The notes below the pieces were generated by a model, which saw only the letters and a list, made by a program, of their open reading frames with translations, was not told where the DNA came from and did no database searches. A DNA stretch of 64,000 bases from positions 157,340,498-157,404,497 of the forward strand of contig NC_133666.1 in assembly GCF_037893015.1 (NCBI RefSeq). The letters are read 5' to 3'. A program made the translations under genes and the position numbers. Each line of letters opens with the position of its first letter. The stretch's first letter is position 1. The DNA comes from Macrotis lagotis. Its lineage: Eukaryota; Chordata; Mammalia; Peramelemorphia; Peramelidae. Positions 1 through 11,784 of this stretch are shown in pieces.

Positions 1-514
1 GATAATTATTTGATCTAGAGTTCAAAAGTGCCAAGCTCCTCTCTGACTTCTTATGCAAATGAATTTGAATTGGGGAAAAAAAGCTAAGTGAAGAAATCAA
101 AGTTTTTGCTAATGTTCAATTCACTTATGCTTGTATTTATTTACTTAGCCTCTGATTTTCTGTATTTCTCCATTAACAAGGATTTATTTTCTTATTCACT
201 TAGCCCAACCACAAACTGAAAAGAAAAAGAAAACCCTCATAACAAAAATACATAGTGAGCCAAATAAATTTCTGCTTTGATCATACCCTTACTTTTTTAT
301 GTGTATCTATATGAAGCAAAACCTCTTTACCATATGTTGACTCACAAGAAACTGCACTGGCATCCTATAATTAGAAAATGAGAGAGAGTATGAGACATTC
401 CAAATCTCATATTTCATGACAATGATGTCAAATTCTGGCCTCCTTCAAATATTATTTTCCATGTATGATTGTAAATATTAGAAAATATTAGTACACAGAC
501 AAGGGAGAAATTAG
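1..514. other. No identifiable feature
   Basis: AT-rich sequence with no recognisable repeat, RNA gene or open frame of note on either strand. Confidence 0.5.
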
Positions 515-658
515 TTATTTTATGGTTCCAAAATTATGCTGCTTTTCTGGGAAATACCATATCCTGCTAAGTTTCCTTATGTGAAATGAGTCAGCCTTCT
601 GCCAAGAGTTATTTCCCAAAGAACAAGGTTCTAATTGACTTATTTCAGGTATACTTAC

Positions 659-706
659 TTGTGCTTCTGCTTTGTTCCATTTGAAATTCTTAGCCACTTC
701 TACAGC
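659..706 (-). other. Possible 48-nt phase-0 exon, gene unknown
   Basis: Read on the minus strand, this block is preceded by an AG acceptor (707-708) with a moderately pyrimidine-rich stretch before it. It is followed by a near-consensus donor, CAA|GTAAGT (GTAAGT at 653-658). The 48 nt are open in phase 0 and would encode AVEVAKNFKWNKAEAQ. I do not recognise the peptide and see no partner exon in the window. Good splice sites around a short open block also arise by chance in 64 kb. It is recorded because the donor is unusually good and the block lies outside any repeat I can see. Confidence 0.2.
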
Positions 707-1000
707 CTATATACAGAGATAACTTTATTTTAACAACCTTTACAAAGTTTGAAAATTTTTGTTCCCTTAAAGAATGCAAATCTAAAATAAGGGAGATAGT
801 CTTAAATCTGGTAAAAATTCTCTCTTTTTTTTATCAATTCCATTTCTTTTTCTTTATTCAAATCCAGCTTTGGAATGCCCAGCTTTCTTCAATTGTTTTT
901 GACACTAAAGATAATTAATGAAGCATCACAGCATACAGCTTCAAAGGCCCAAGAAACTAAATTTATATCATGCTTCTTGATATGCTTCAAAATAAGGGCT

Positions 1001-1047
1001 GCGACTTTTGTAATGATTACCATTCCAATTTCTAGTACAAAAGTCGC
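1001..1047. repeat. Perfect 12-bp inverted repeat, 23-nt loop
   Basis: The arms gcgacttttgta (1001-1012) and tacaaaagtcgc (1036-1047) are exact reverse complements around a 23-nt spacer. Both arms keep a CpG in otherwise CpG-poor DNA. It could form a hairpin or be the core of a small palindromic transposon, but I see no target-site duplication and cannot assign a family. Confidence 0.6.
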
Positions 1048-1374
1048 TGAACGATGCAGAGAGCTTAATGATTTTGAATTACAAATTTTTATGTAGAGAA
1101 TTTGTGGCAAAAGATGAATATTTTCTGAATATTTTTCAAAATGAAGGGAGATTATTTTCTTCCTTTGTAGTAAACTCAAGCAAAACATCCAAATTAAAAA
1201 AAATATTCTGGTGTTGATTTCTACTAGAATAACCTTGATACCAACAAAGCACTGAAATCTAACTTCAAAAATACCAGAACATTATACAACTCTTTTAGCT
1301 CTTTGCACTCACTATCTTATCAAATAAAAATGATCCTATAAAGTTGCTAAGGAAAATATTTTTGCCTTCTTGTA

Positions 1375-1485
1375 AATGTAAAATCTGGTGCTGAGAGATC
1401 AAGTGACTTGTCCAAGATTACATTTGACTGAGCTGGGTATAGAAGACAGATTTCCTGATTCCTATCTCATTGCTTTTTCCATTAA
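1375..1485 (-). mobile_element. MIR-like SINE fragment
   Basis: Degenerate reverse complement of the MIR core: gatcaagtgacttgtccaag followed by an acttcctgattcctat-like segment. Old and short; the ends are approximate. Confidence 0.4.
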
Positions 1486-1497
1486 AGAATAACTTTC

Positions 1498-1552
<55 letters not shown>

Positions 1553-1690
1553 TCCCTCTCTTCTTCTTCTTTTTCTTCCTCTTTTTATTTCATCTTCCAA
1601 TTTCTTCCTCTTTCTGTTTTTTCCATATCTATATCAAATCTATATCTGATTTTCTGTCCCTGGATCTATCTTTTTCTCTCTCTCCCCAAC
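1498..1690. repeat. (CT)n microsatellite and pyrimidine tract
   Basis: Pure CT dinucleotide run to about 1549, followed by a CT-rich stretch with TTC and CTC runs to about 1690. All purine/pyrimidine asymmetry is on one strand. Confidence 0.9.
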
Positions 1691-1762
1691 ATAAGACTTG
1701 TACAGTAATAATAATATGCCATCATTCTCAAAACCTCAAAACCTCAAAAACAAATGAATATC

Positions 1763-2170
1763 TTAATTCTTCATGAATATAAAAGGATGAATAAAAAATG
1801 ATATGGCTATATTTTTATACCATACAGAAATCCTTTTGAAATAAAGGAAATAAGAAACTGAAGTCAAAGGAAGTCTGGGCAGGAGCACAGCAAGCAAATA
1901 TAAAACCCTGCTGCCCAAGTGATAAAAATGGGGAATGAAATTAGGAAAATAGTGAGAGACTACATGAGCCCAAGGGAGAAAGAAAGAGACACAGGGCACA
2001 AGATGAGACTTTCAAGGGAAAAGAAAGCAATCTGGCTAGCTCTTTGCCTTTACTCTTAAAAACCTTATTTATTATGAGAGTGGAAAGGAAAGAGGAAGTA
2101 GAACATAGCTTCTCCTATGTTACAGGCCCTGTATTAAGAATTTAAAAAAATCAATTATTATCACATTTGA
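1763..2170. other. Unassigned stretch
   Basis: No repeat family or gene recognised. A 78-codon antisense frame here has no features that would support it as coding. Confidence 0.4.
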
Positions 2171-2179
2171 TCTTCACAA

Positions 2180-2360
2180 TAAACTTGAATAGATCTTTTA
2201 TTAACCTCATTTTGCATGTGAGGAAACTGAAGCAAGTAGGTTAAGTTTAAGTAACTTTCCCAGGGTCACATAGTTAATATTTGATGTCTGATTTGATCTC
2301 AGGATTTTCTGATCTGCCTAGATCTGCTTTTTATTCACTGAACCACCAGTATTACCCTTC
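2180..2360 (-). mobile_element. MIR-type SINE
   Basis: The reverse complement of a MIR is visible as tgaggaaactgaagcaagta, then cagggtcacatagttaat, and a tail ending in cactgaaccaccagtatta. It is diverged but collinear over most of the core, so it is an ancient insertion. Confidence 0.65.
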
Positions 2361-2659
2361 TTCAAGGAAATCTAATTTCACTAAATGAAAAAAAATTCAT
2401 ATTTGGTTTTACTAAACATATTATTAGGTCAATATCATTTAATTTGTATATATTTAGTTGGTATATTGTTTTTTTAAAGTCTCCAATTAACAATAACACT
2501 TTCTTTTCAGTTTCCATATACAGTTCCATAAGCAAAATTATACATTAAGACCAAGTGATTATCTCAATAAAAGCATATGTCTTTGACATAGTACAATACT
2601 CTATGCTTTTTTGGATTTATCTGATACATTGTAAATTTTGTTTCAGATATTCACTTTTA

Positions 2660-2715
2660 TTATATATATCTATATTTTATATATATATACATACACATAC
2701 ACACACATATATAAA
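2660..2715. repeat. TA/CA microsatellite
   Basis: Alternating TA runs pass into ACACAC runs, giving an imperfect dinucleotide repeat. Confidence 0.8.
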
Positions 2716-2866
2716 TGCACACTTTATGAGAATGCTCACCTATCATTTCTGAACTTAATATGGATACCAATTACCACTTGGAACTCCTGAGCACAAAAGT
2801 TTCATCACTCCCTAAGAACAAGGACTACCTCAATCCCTAACAACAGGAACCACTCTCAGCTCCGTG

Positions 2867-3350
2867 TTTTTTTTTTTTTTTTTTTTGTCCTACAAAATTT
2901 ATTCAGAGGTATTTGGGCTCATTCAGATGCCATGAAGACCATTCTCCCTTCTGCTATTTATATATTCCTTTTTAGTTTATCTGCCTCTACACAAGGTTTC
3001 TTCATCCTGAGATATTTGATAAGTCCATTCTTCTTTACTCATTCACCTACTACTTTCTAAGTCCTTTTTCCAAGGACTGAACCTCAAAGTTATTTTGACT
3101 TCTTCCCATTTTGAGGAATTCCCTTTTCACTGACTTTATTATTTGTCCCAAATGACTTGGCAAGTATAACTGACCCCAAATGAATACCAAATTCATTTCC
3201 TTCAAGGACTTCTCTTTTACCCCAGGCAAACTTACATTAGTGCCCCAATTCTTTAGTTCTCTGACTGAATAATAATAATGGGAGCTGAATAATATCATAG
3301 GAGAAGCAGCCTCAGTCACAAAATGTTTTCACTTTTCTATAGCTACAGAT
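2867..3350 (-). pseudogene. Retrocopy-like unit with AATAAA and poly(A), source unknown
   Basis: On the minus strand this ends in a 20-nt poly(A) (poly-T at 2867-2886 on the plus strand). An AATAAA signal lies just upstream of it (2898-2903 on the plus strand), the usual spacing for a polyadenylated transcript. Upstream is a 90-codon minus-strand frame (3050-3319) containing KREFLKMGRSQNNFEVQSLE, which I do not recognise. The layout fits an L1-mobilised copy of some mRNA or non-coding RNA. I could not find a clear target-site duplication, and the 5' limit is a guess. A poly-T tract arising by slippage is the alternative. Confidence 0.35.
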
Positions 3351-3359
3351 TCTTTTCAT

Positions 3360-4345
3360 GGGATGAGGGTAGGAGGTCAGATTTATTTATTGTTGTCATA
3401 GAATGATGTGGTTAAGGGGTGGGGCAGGGACTGGGGCAGAACTCTGTGTTTTCAAAGACTAGCAATAGCAATAGAATTGCTCTATGGATGCCAGAGTGTA
3501 AACTCATTGGTCCAGTTATGCAACCTTGATCAAAATAGGGGCTGGTGGGAAAGAATGTATCTAATGAGTATATTCGAATTAAGAATAAGCCTTATGTGTG
3601 TGTTAATTCATTAGATTCTTACTTTGCTAGGATTTTCAATGTTTTAACTTGGATATAAAGTGATGATTGCTTTATGTCTTTATCTCTTGTACACAATTCT
3701 TATTGCGCAGAGATCTGAGAAGTTTTGTTGTTTGGAGAAAATCTCAGAAATCTGATGATTCTTTTAAAACACTTTTATAGTCTACTGTTTTAGACATTTT
3801 CACAAACTAATGATTCTATCACAGCTCTCTGTGATCTTCCCCATGACTTCCTGAAAAAAAATACTTTTTTTTGCTCTGTTTATCTATATTACTGAGACAG
3901 ATTATTACATTTCTTAAAAAAGAGCAAAGCAATGTATGGAATGGACTTCCTGAAGTCTTGCTAGTTAGTTATGTGTTAAAAAACAGGTAGAGGCTACAAA
4001 AATGAAAGATTCATTCCATCGCATCTTTGATTATTCACTTTCAATGCTACCCATTATATCAAATTATTGGTTCACATGCTTGTAAAAGTAAATGTAATAT
4101 GATGAATGTATCAGGAACTTAAGTGTCTTGGAGACAGGTTTATTATTTTATCTTTATCTTAATTATTGATATTGAGGACCTGTTCCAAGAATAAAAAAAA
4201 AGAGCTTAGACCAAATATAATTAGCAAAGACTATGTGTAATCAGTGCCCCCTATTTTTTAATTTGAATAAAATTTAAACTTGAGTTTAAACTAAATTTAG
4301 CAGTTCACATCATGTTCTTATTGTATAGAATTTTGGAAAATATAA
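3360..4345. other. Unassigned stretch
   Basis: No recognisable element or gene. Short frames on both strands look random. Confidence 0.4.
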
Positions 4346-4350
4346 TTTCT

Positions 4351-4376
4351 TCATATACCATATACCATATACCATA
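4351..4376. repeat. Three-copy heptamer repeat (ATACCAT)
   Basis: Direct tandem copies of ataccat with no interruption. A short slippage repeat. Confidence 0.8.
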
Positions 4377-4534
4377 GATGTCTTCTTGACCCAGGGTACT
4401 GAAGAAAACATGGGGAATCACATGAGATTCTGCTATTTGTGAATTTTTCCTCACAAAGAGAAAATTCCTTACCTGTAGAAGCAATAAATATTTTATTTCT
4501 GACAAAGTCTCTTCCTACCATTTACATAGTAATT

Positions 4535-4625
4535 TACAAAAATTTTAGATGACATAGTCCCTGCCCTCATGAAACTCAAAATCTAAAGAGAGTGAAGATA
4601 CCTTGAGGATTATTTAACAATACTA
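4535..4625 (-). mobile_element. L2 LINE 3' fragment
   Basis: Contains tccctgccctcatgaaactc followed by aaaatctaaagagag. This is the reverse complement of the familiar L2 3' untranslated segment, and the fragment is very short. Confidence 0.45.
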
Positions 4626-5539
4626 GGGAAAACCAGAATATTTTGAAAAGTAACTTCTGAATAACTGAATAACTACCATTTATAGATGTCGTTGGGTTTG
4701 TCAAACAAAACAGACAAATAATCAAAAACTTTTGTGGACTGATGTAGTTTATCATTTAATGAATAGAGGAATATTGCCACAATGATGCTACAATATTTTC
4801 ATTGCTAAATCTTTATATCTGTAGATTTCTTGTGTGATTATGAGCAATTTCTATATAGAAAAGACCATACTGAGCATTTACTTTTATTGTTTTTTAAAAT
4901 CCTTGATGGGAATCACTCAAATTAATAAATCTGATTCATTTCACATTGTGATTCTTTAAATGTTCAAACTCCTAGAGTTTCCACTAAAACTTAATTTCGT
5001 TTTTAATCAATGAGCTCATCAGAATCAAGTCCATTACTCCATTCTTATTTCATAAATAGAAGGGTCATACATTCATATTATGAACTGTAGCCATAAAGTT
5101 TAAAATTCCATTATTTATTGACCTCTAATTGTTGGAATTAAATGCCAGTGTAATTATGTTACTGCATTAATTTGGTCTTGTGGTAAATATCATTCAGGTT
5201 GGAGACATGAAAAATAGTTACTATTTTCCAGCTCAGGAATAGTCGGTAACATAGCAACATTTAAGAAGAGCCTGAAAATGAAACGAATCTTGAGTTCACA
5301 AAATAATGTCTCTATATTTAGAACATTGAAACACCATTGTTCACACTATTGAAAAAGATTAAAAATGTAGATTTTTATAACATACTGAATAACATTAGCT
5401 GCTTAGTAACATTGAGGTTAGGTATCAATTTGGAGATCTTATAAGAAGGATGCTAAAGTCTCCCAGGAAGTTTTTGATTATACCTTAAATTTATATAATA
5501 TTTTACATATATATTATCTTTGTTTTAATTTTTTAGTCT
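4626..5539. other. Unassigned stretch
   Basis: AT-rich; no repeat family or gene recognised. Confidence 0.4.
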
Positions 5540-8500
5540 TTTTGGTTTTGGTTGTTTCTACAAATTATTTATTTATTCATTTTTTCATCCATATATACAT
5601 GTATATTTTTAAGTTGCAAAATATTCTTCCACCCTCCCTTCCCATCCCCCTCCCCTCAGCAATGGACAGTCAGGTTAGTATTGTATATACATATTTTTGA
5701 TAATCATGCTTACTGAATAGTCATTTTTACTATGAGGAATTAAGATTAAGGGAAAGAGATACATAAGAGATAATTTTTATAAAGTGTTCATCAGACTCTG
5801 AAGGGTTTTTTTTTGTTGTTTTGCTTTATTTTGTTTTTCTTCATCTGGATGGAGAAAACATTTTTCATAGACAGTCTAATTTGGTTGTCCTAGCTCTCTG
5901 AACTGCTGAGAGGAGTTGCTTCCCTCATGGTCGAACTTCTCACAATGTTGTTAATGTGTGTATATTATTATCATGGTTCTGCTCCCTTCGCTCCACGTCA
6001 GGTTCTGTAACTCATTCCATGCTTCTCTAGAGTCCTACCATTTATAGTTTCTTATAGAACATTAATATTTCATAGTATTCATGTACCCTAACTTGTTTAG
6101 CCATTCCCCAATTGATGTATGTGCATCCCCTCAATTTCCAATTCTTTGCCCCTACAAAATGAGCTGCTATGAATATTTTGGAACATGTGGGACTTGTGCC
6201 ATTTTTTAAAATTTCTTTTGGATATAGGTCTAGAATTAGAATTGCTGGGTCAAAGAGAATGACCATTTTTATTGCTCTTTGGGCATAGTTCCCTATTGTT
6301 CTTCAAAATGGTTGGATTCATTCACAATTCCACCAGCAATGCATCAATGTTCCAATCCTCCCACAACTTCTCCAACATTGATCATTTTCCATTTTTCACA
6401 TCTTGAACAATTTGATAGGTGTTAGGTGTCAACCTCAATGTTGTTTTAATTTGCAATTCTCTAATCAGTAATGATTTGGAACTTTTTTTATATAATTATA
6501 TATAGCTTTATTTTCATTTGAAAACTATCTATTCATATTCTTTGACCATTTATCAAATGGGGGTTGCCTTGTAACCTTATAATTTTGATGCAATTCTCTA
6601 TATATTTTAGAAATGAGACTTTTATCAGAACTCCTAGTTGTAAGATTGTTTCCCAACTTTCTGCTTTCTTTATGATATTGGCAGCTTTGATTTTATTAGT
6701 ATAAAACTTTTTAAATTTAATATATTCAAAATCATTCATTTTGCATTTTATAATGTAGTCTAATTATTTGGTCATAAATTCATCCCCTTTCCATAGATCT
6801 GATGATAGAGTATTTCTTGGTTTATTAATTTATCTATGGTGTCACCCTTTATTTCTAAATCCTGTACTCATTTTGAACTTATTTTGGTATAGGATGTGAG
6901 ATGTGGGTCTATACCTAGTGTTTACCTTTCTATTTTCCAGTTTTACCCAACAATTTTTGTCAAACAGTGAGCTATTATGCCAGAAACTGATGTCTTTGGG
7001 TTTGTCAAACAAGTCAATTGCAGTGGTCATTTAATGTGGTTTCTTTTGAACCTATCCTAATCCAGTGATCCATTACTCTATTTCTTAGGCAGTACCAGGC
7101 AGTTTTGATGACTGCTGCTTCATAGTATCTCTTTAAGTTCCTCCTCATGGATGGTTAGTTCACCTTTTTTCATTTTTGATAGTGGTAACTTGATTATTAT
7201 CTTTCTTTTTTTTAAATCAGTTTAAACAAATATTTATCTATTTTATTAAAAAACAACTCAGTTTTATTTATAAGATCAATGATTTTCTTGCTTTTAGTTT
7301 TATTAATCTCTCCCTTGATTTTCAGAATATCTAATTTGATATTTAATTGGGGATCATTAACTTGTTCTTTTTCTAGCTTTTTTAGTTGCATACCCAATTC
7401 ATAGATCTCTTCTTTCTCCATTTTATTCATATAGGCATTTAGAGATACAACGTTTCCCCTCAAAACTGCCTTTGCTGCATCCCATAAATTTTAGTATGAT
7501 GTCTCAGTATCATTTTCTTGGATATAATTATTAATTATTTCTATTATTTTCCATTTTATCTACCCATTGTTTAAGATTAAATTATTTAATTTTGAATTAG
7601 TTTTGGGTTATCTTTCCATGATCCTTTATTACCTGCAATTTTCATTGTATCATGTTCTGAGAATTGTGTATTTATCATTTTTGCCTGCCTGCATTTGATT
7701 AAAAGTTTTTTTTTGTGCTCTAGTAAGTACATGGTCAGGTGCCATGTACTGCTGAAAAAAAGGCATATTCTTTTCTATATCCATTAAGTTTTCTCCAGAG
7801 CTTTATTATATCTAAGTTTTCTAACATTTCATTCACCTTCTTAACTTCTTCTTGTTAATTTTGTGGCTAGATTTATCTAGTTCTGAGAGAGGGAGATTAA
7901 GATCCCCCATTATTAACATTTTGCTGTGTCTCCTTATAATTAATTCAGCTTTTCCTCTAAAAATTTGCATGCTATATACCACTAGGTGCATACATGTTTA
8001 GTTATGATATAGCTTCATTACCAATTGTTCCTTTTAAGAAGATGTAGTTTCCTTCCTTATCCCTTTTAATGTGATTGGTTTTGACTTTTACTTTATCTTT
8101 GATCAGGATAGCTACCCTTTATATTTTTACTTCAGCTAAGGCATAATATATTTTGTTCCAACCTTTTATCTTTACCCTGTGTGTATCTCTCTGCTTCAAA
8201 TGTATTTTTGTAAACAACATATTTTAGGGTTCTTGTTTTAAATCCATTCTACTAATCTGCTTTCATTTTATAGGACAGTTCATCCCATTCACATTTACAG
8301 TTAAAATTACTACTTCCATATTTCCCTCCATGTTATATTTCTCCATTTATATTTTTCTCTTTCCTTTCTTCTTAATCATCCTCACAAAAATTTTACCACC
8401 TTTCCCCTTTGAATTTTCTTTGAAAATTTAACTTCCAGTTTATTTTCACTTATATCTTCACCTTCCCTTTTATTATCAGTACTCCTCCCTCCCTTATCTT

Positions 8501-11314
8501 TTCATTTCCCTAACCTCTCCCTCCCTGTAGATAAATTTCAAAACCCATATGGGAATGTGTTTTATTCCTTCTCTGGGCCAAATCTATTGAATAGAATTTA
8601 TTCTGAGTTCATACACTCCCTTCTTTCTCTCTAAAATTATAAAACTTTTTCCATCTTCCCTTGGTGTTATTTATAGCGCTAGTACTATTAATCAGGTATT
8701 ATCAATCACAGCTTGATTATTTGATTTCTTGGTAAACTCATGTTGTTATCAAAATACCATTACAGATTGATTGCTTGATAAGTAGCATTGTCTCAAATTA
8801 CATCAAATTATAATGCTAATCATTTTTACCTTACTCCCTTTTCAAATATCCTCCAAGGACACACAATCCTGTTCATGAGCCAAGATATCCTACAAAGGCT
8901 AATAATTTCTTGAACTATTTGTGTCCCTCCCCCCAGGCCTATTTTCTCTCACTCTTTATATTCCCCCCAGGGTACTTAATCTCTTGTTAAATGGAGTCAA
9001 ACCCTGATCTAATTAACTACAAGTATATTAAAGGTCTCTAAGTATTGGGAGGCTCTGAAGGTCTCACCTGAGAACTTTACAAATGATTGTAAGTCATGGG
9101 AGGCACTGATTTAGCATTGCCGAGTTTATGATGACCTCATCTGAGTAAGTGCTAAGCTTTGTCAGCACAGCAGAATTAAAATAGGTCAAAGGATAATGAA
9201 ATACTTAAATTTAAAGTTAGCACTCCTGCTGTATATCAGGGCTTTTTGTCACAAACATAGTGAAGTCATCTTGGATCCCTTCAAAGGAGAGATAAGACCC
9301 ACCCCATATCCTTTGAGTTCAATTTCTTCAATTGTATTCGACCCACTGATTATCCTAAGAGAAGTAAAGTTCTAAAGAACTAGAAGTGTTATATATTACC
9401 TTTTAGGGTTGTATACAATTTGATGTTCTTGACTAATATTTGTTTTGCTTTGTTTTTTCCTTCCCCTTTTCATTTGCCTCTTTTATGCAGCTCTTGAATC
9501 CTGTGTTTGATGATTGAATTCTTTGTTCAGTTGTGGTCTTTGTGTCAGGAAATTCTGGAAGTCCTCTATTTCATTGAACACCCATCTTTTTTCCCTGACA
9601 ATATATGCTGAATTTTTCAGGGTAGTACATTCTGGGTTGAAATCCCAGGTACATTGCTTTCCAATATATATGCTATTCCAGGTCTTCTAGCCCTTCAGTG
9701 TTGAGCCTGATAGGTCTTGAGTTAGTCTGATTGTGTTTCATTTATATTTCATTTGTTTTCTCTTTGATGCTTGCAGTTTTCTCTCCTTTATTTGAGAATT
9801 ATGGAATTTGGCCATAATAACCCTTGGGGTTTTCATCCTAAGGTCTCTTTTTGAAGGGATTTTGTGGATTTTTTCAGTGGTTATATTGTTTACTTGTTCT
9901 AGCAGATTTGGACAGTTTTCCCTTAGAATTTTCTGCATGATGTTTCCCAGCTCCTTTTTTTGATCTAGGATTTCTAGAAGTCCAATGATTTATAGATTGT
10001 CTTTCCTAGATCTATTTTTTTAGGCTTTTGCAGGGCAAATGGGGTTAAGTGGCTTGCCCACAGCCACACAGCTAGGTAATTATTAAATGTCTGAGTCAGG
10101 ATTTGAACCCAGGTAACCTCCTGACTCCAGGGCCGGTGCTCTATCCACTGTGCCACCTAGCTGCCCCAAACTGGATTTTTTTTTTGCAAGGCAAATGGGG
10201 TTAAGTGGCTTGCCCAAGGCCACACAGCTAGGTAATTATTAAGTGTCTGAGACCGAATTTGAACCCAGGTACTCCTGATTCCAGGGCCAGTGCTTTATCC
10301 ACTGCACCACCTAGCTGCCCCTAGATCTATTTTCAAAGTCATTTCTTTTACCTAAAAGATAATTTACATTTTCTTCAATTTTTTCAGCCTTTTGATTTTG
10401 TTTGATGGAATCTTGTAGTCTCATAGATTCATTTGTTTCTATTTGTTCAACTCTAATTTCTAGGGTTTTATTTTCTTCAATTACCTTTTGTCTTTCCTTT
10501 TTAAAGGTGTTGAAATCTCTGGTCAATTTTTAATAATTTTCCTGCATGACTCTCATTTCTTTTTTTCCATTTTTCTTCTTCTTCCTCCTTTCTTTGATTT
10601 TTAAATTCTTTTTTAAGCTCTTTGATGAGCTTTTGTATTTGAGTCCAATTTATAGCCTGTTTTGCTGTGAGTGGTTTTTCTCTGATTTCCTCTTCATACA
10701 TGACATTGCTGTCATCTTTTTCTGTAAAGTAGTTTTCTATAGTGAGTTCTCTTTTAGCTTTTCTGCTCATCTTTGTTGTTTTCATTTTGCTCCTCGGGTA
10801 TAGGGAGCATAGATCCAAGCTTACTTATTTATTTTTTTTTGCTTGGGCTGGGGTCTGATTCCTGGTTCGTTGTTGGCCAATATATTGCCTATGCAGTCCA
10901 AGTCTTGCCTTTGCAGATTTGTGTCCAGGTTCTGACTTAGCAGTGGTTTCTTCCTGACCCAGGTCTGTCTTTTTCTCTGATGCTCCCAGGTTTGGACTTT
11001 GTTTGGGCCAGGACCCTCCCTTCTAGCTGGCTATCTAGCTGCCAGATCTCAACTGTTGTCAAGCTGTCAGGACCTGGATTGTCTGTGACTAATAGCCTCC
11101 TGCTGGCTTTGCCCACTCTCCCACCTCCTGGGCTTTACTTCGTCTTTTCCCCCAAAGACACAGACCTTCACTGAAGCTCCTCTCCAATGTCTATGGTTGA
11201 AAACTTCTTAGTGGGATCTGTAGCTTGAATGTCAGAATAGAAACTTCATTTATCTTTGGTAGGGAAAAGTTCTAGGAGCATGTTGGTTTCACACAGCCAT
11301 CTTGGCTTCTCCCC
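5540..11314 (-). mobile_element. L1 LINE, 5' end present, RT core deleted
   Basis: A long antisense L1. The 5' end is at about 11314, where the minus strand begins ggggagaagccaagatggc, typical of marsupial L1. ORF1 lies at about 10820-9480: a charged coiled-coil N-terminus (10818-10311) and a C-terminal block with IPSKRDLRMKTPRVIMAKF (9938-9738). A long inter-ORF stretch (about 9480-8300) follows, then ORF2 endonuclease-side sequence (8300-7150) and ORF2 C-terminus plus 3' UTR (7130-5540). Compared with the L1 at 39513-44889, about 1.4 kb of ORF2, including the RT catalytic region, is missing at about 7130-7150. Two SINEs interrupt ORF1. Many stops and frameshifts make it inactive. Confidence 0.9.
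10006..10333 (-). mobile_element. Tandem pair of tRNA-derived SINEs in L1 ORF1
   Basis: Two complete antisense SINE units (10021-10167 and 10174-10321) lie head to tail, each ending on the right in the tRNA-like 5' segment (ccacctagctgcccc). A 13-bp direct repeat, ctagatctatttt, flanks the pair as a whole (10006-10018 and 10321-10333). There is no matching duplication between the two units, only a short aaactgg-like spacer before the second T-rich tail. This suggests insertion as a dimer, or a second SINE landing in the tail of the first. Confidence 0.85.
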
Positions 11315-11319
11315 AGTAA

Positions 11320-11470
11320 TCCCTCATTTACATTATCTAATGACAATTATGAGATGTCTTATAGTCATAACAAGCTTTATTATCTCTATTTTATATTGAA
11401 GAATGTGGAGCTAATAAAGAGCAAGCAGTATGCCCAATATTACATAACTAGAACACTGGTTTTCTGAATT
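11320..11470 (-). mobile_element. Degenerate MIR-like sequence
   Basis: A weak match to the reverse MIR layout (tattatctctattttatatt, then gaatgtggagctaataaaga, then cattacataactagaac). Family and ends are uncertain. Confidence 0.3.
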
Positions 11471-11580
11471 AGTCATTCACATCTGGAGCCCAGGCAAAGC
11501 ATTTATAAACCCTGTTGGATTTTTGAATATTTTATTGTCCACCATAGGTTTTAATAATAATTATACCTCATATGATTGAT

Positions 11581-11782
11581 GTTTGTTATTGTTCAGTGGT
11601 TTTGATCTTGTCCAACTCTTTGTGACTCCATTTGGGATTTTCTTGGCAAAGATAGTGGTGTGTTTTGCCATTTTCTTTTCCAGTTCACTTTCAGATGAAG
11701 CAACTGAGACAAACAAGATTAAATGACTCATCCAGGATCACACAGTTAATATATATCTGAGATTGTATTTGAACTCAGGACT
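11581..11782 (-). mobile_element. Marsupial CORE-type SINE with RTE-like 3' end
   Basis: The left part (gttcagtggttttgatcttg, then tccaactctttgtgactcca) resembles the 3' end shared by RTE/BovB-type LINEs and their SINE partners. The right part is a MIR/CORE-like block (gatgaagcaactgagacaaa, then gatcacacagttaatata). The tRNA-derived 5' segment is missing, because L2 sequence follows directly. The family assignment rests on resemblance only. Confidence 0.55.
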
Positions 11783-11784
11783 TA

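Noticed and set aside
8690-9400. Possible foreign insertion (such as an LTR) inside the antisense L1
   Set aside because: Part of it matches the inter-ORF region of the L1 at 27349-33600, so it is L1 subfamily sequence.
10546-10803. 85-codon plus-strand frame
   Set aside because: Shadow of the L1 ORF1 coiled coil on the opposite strand.
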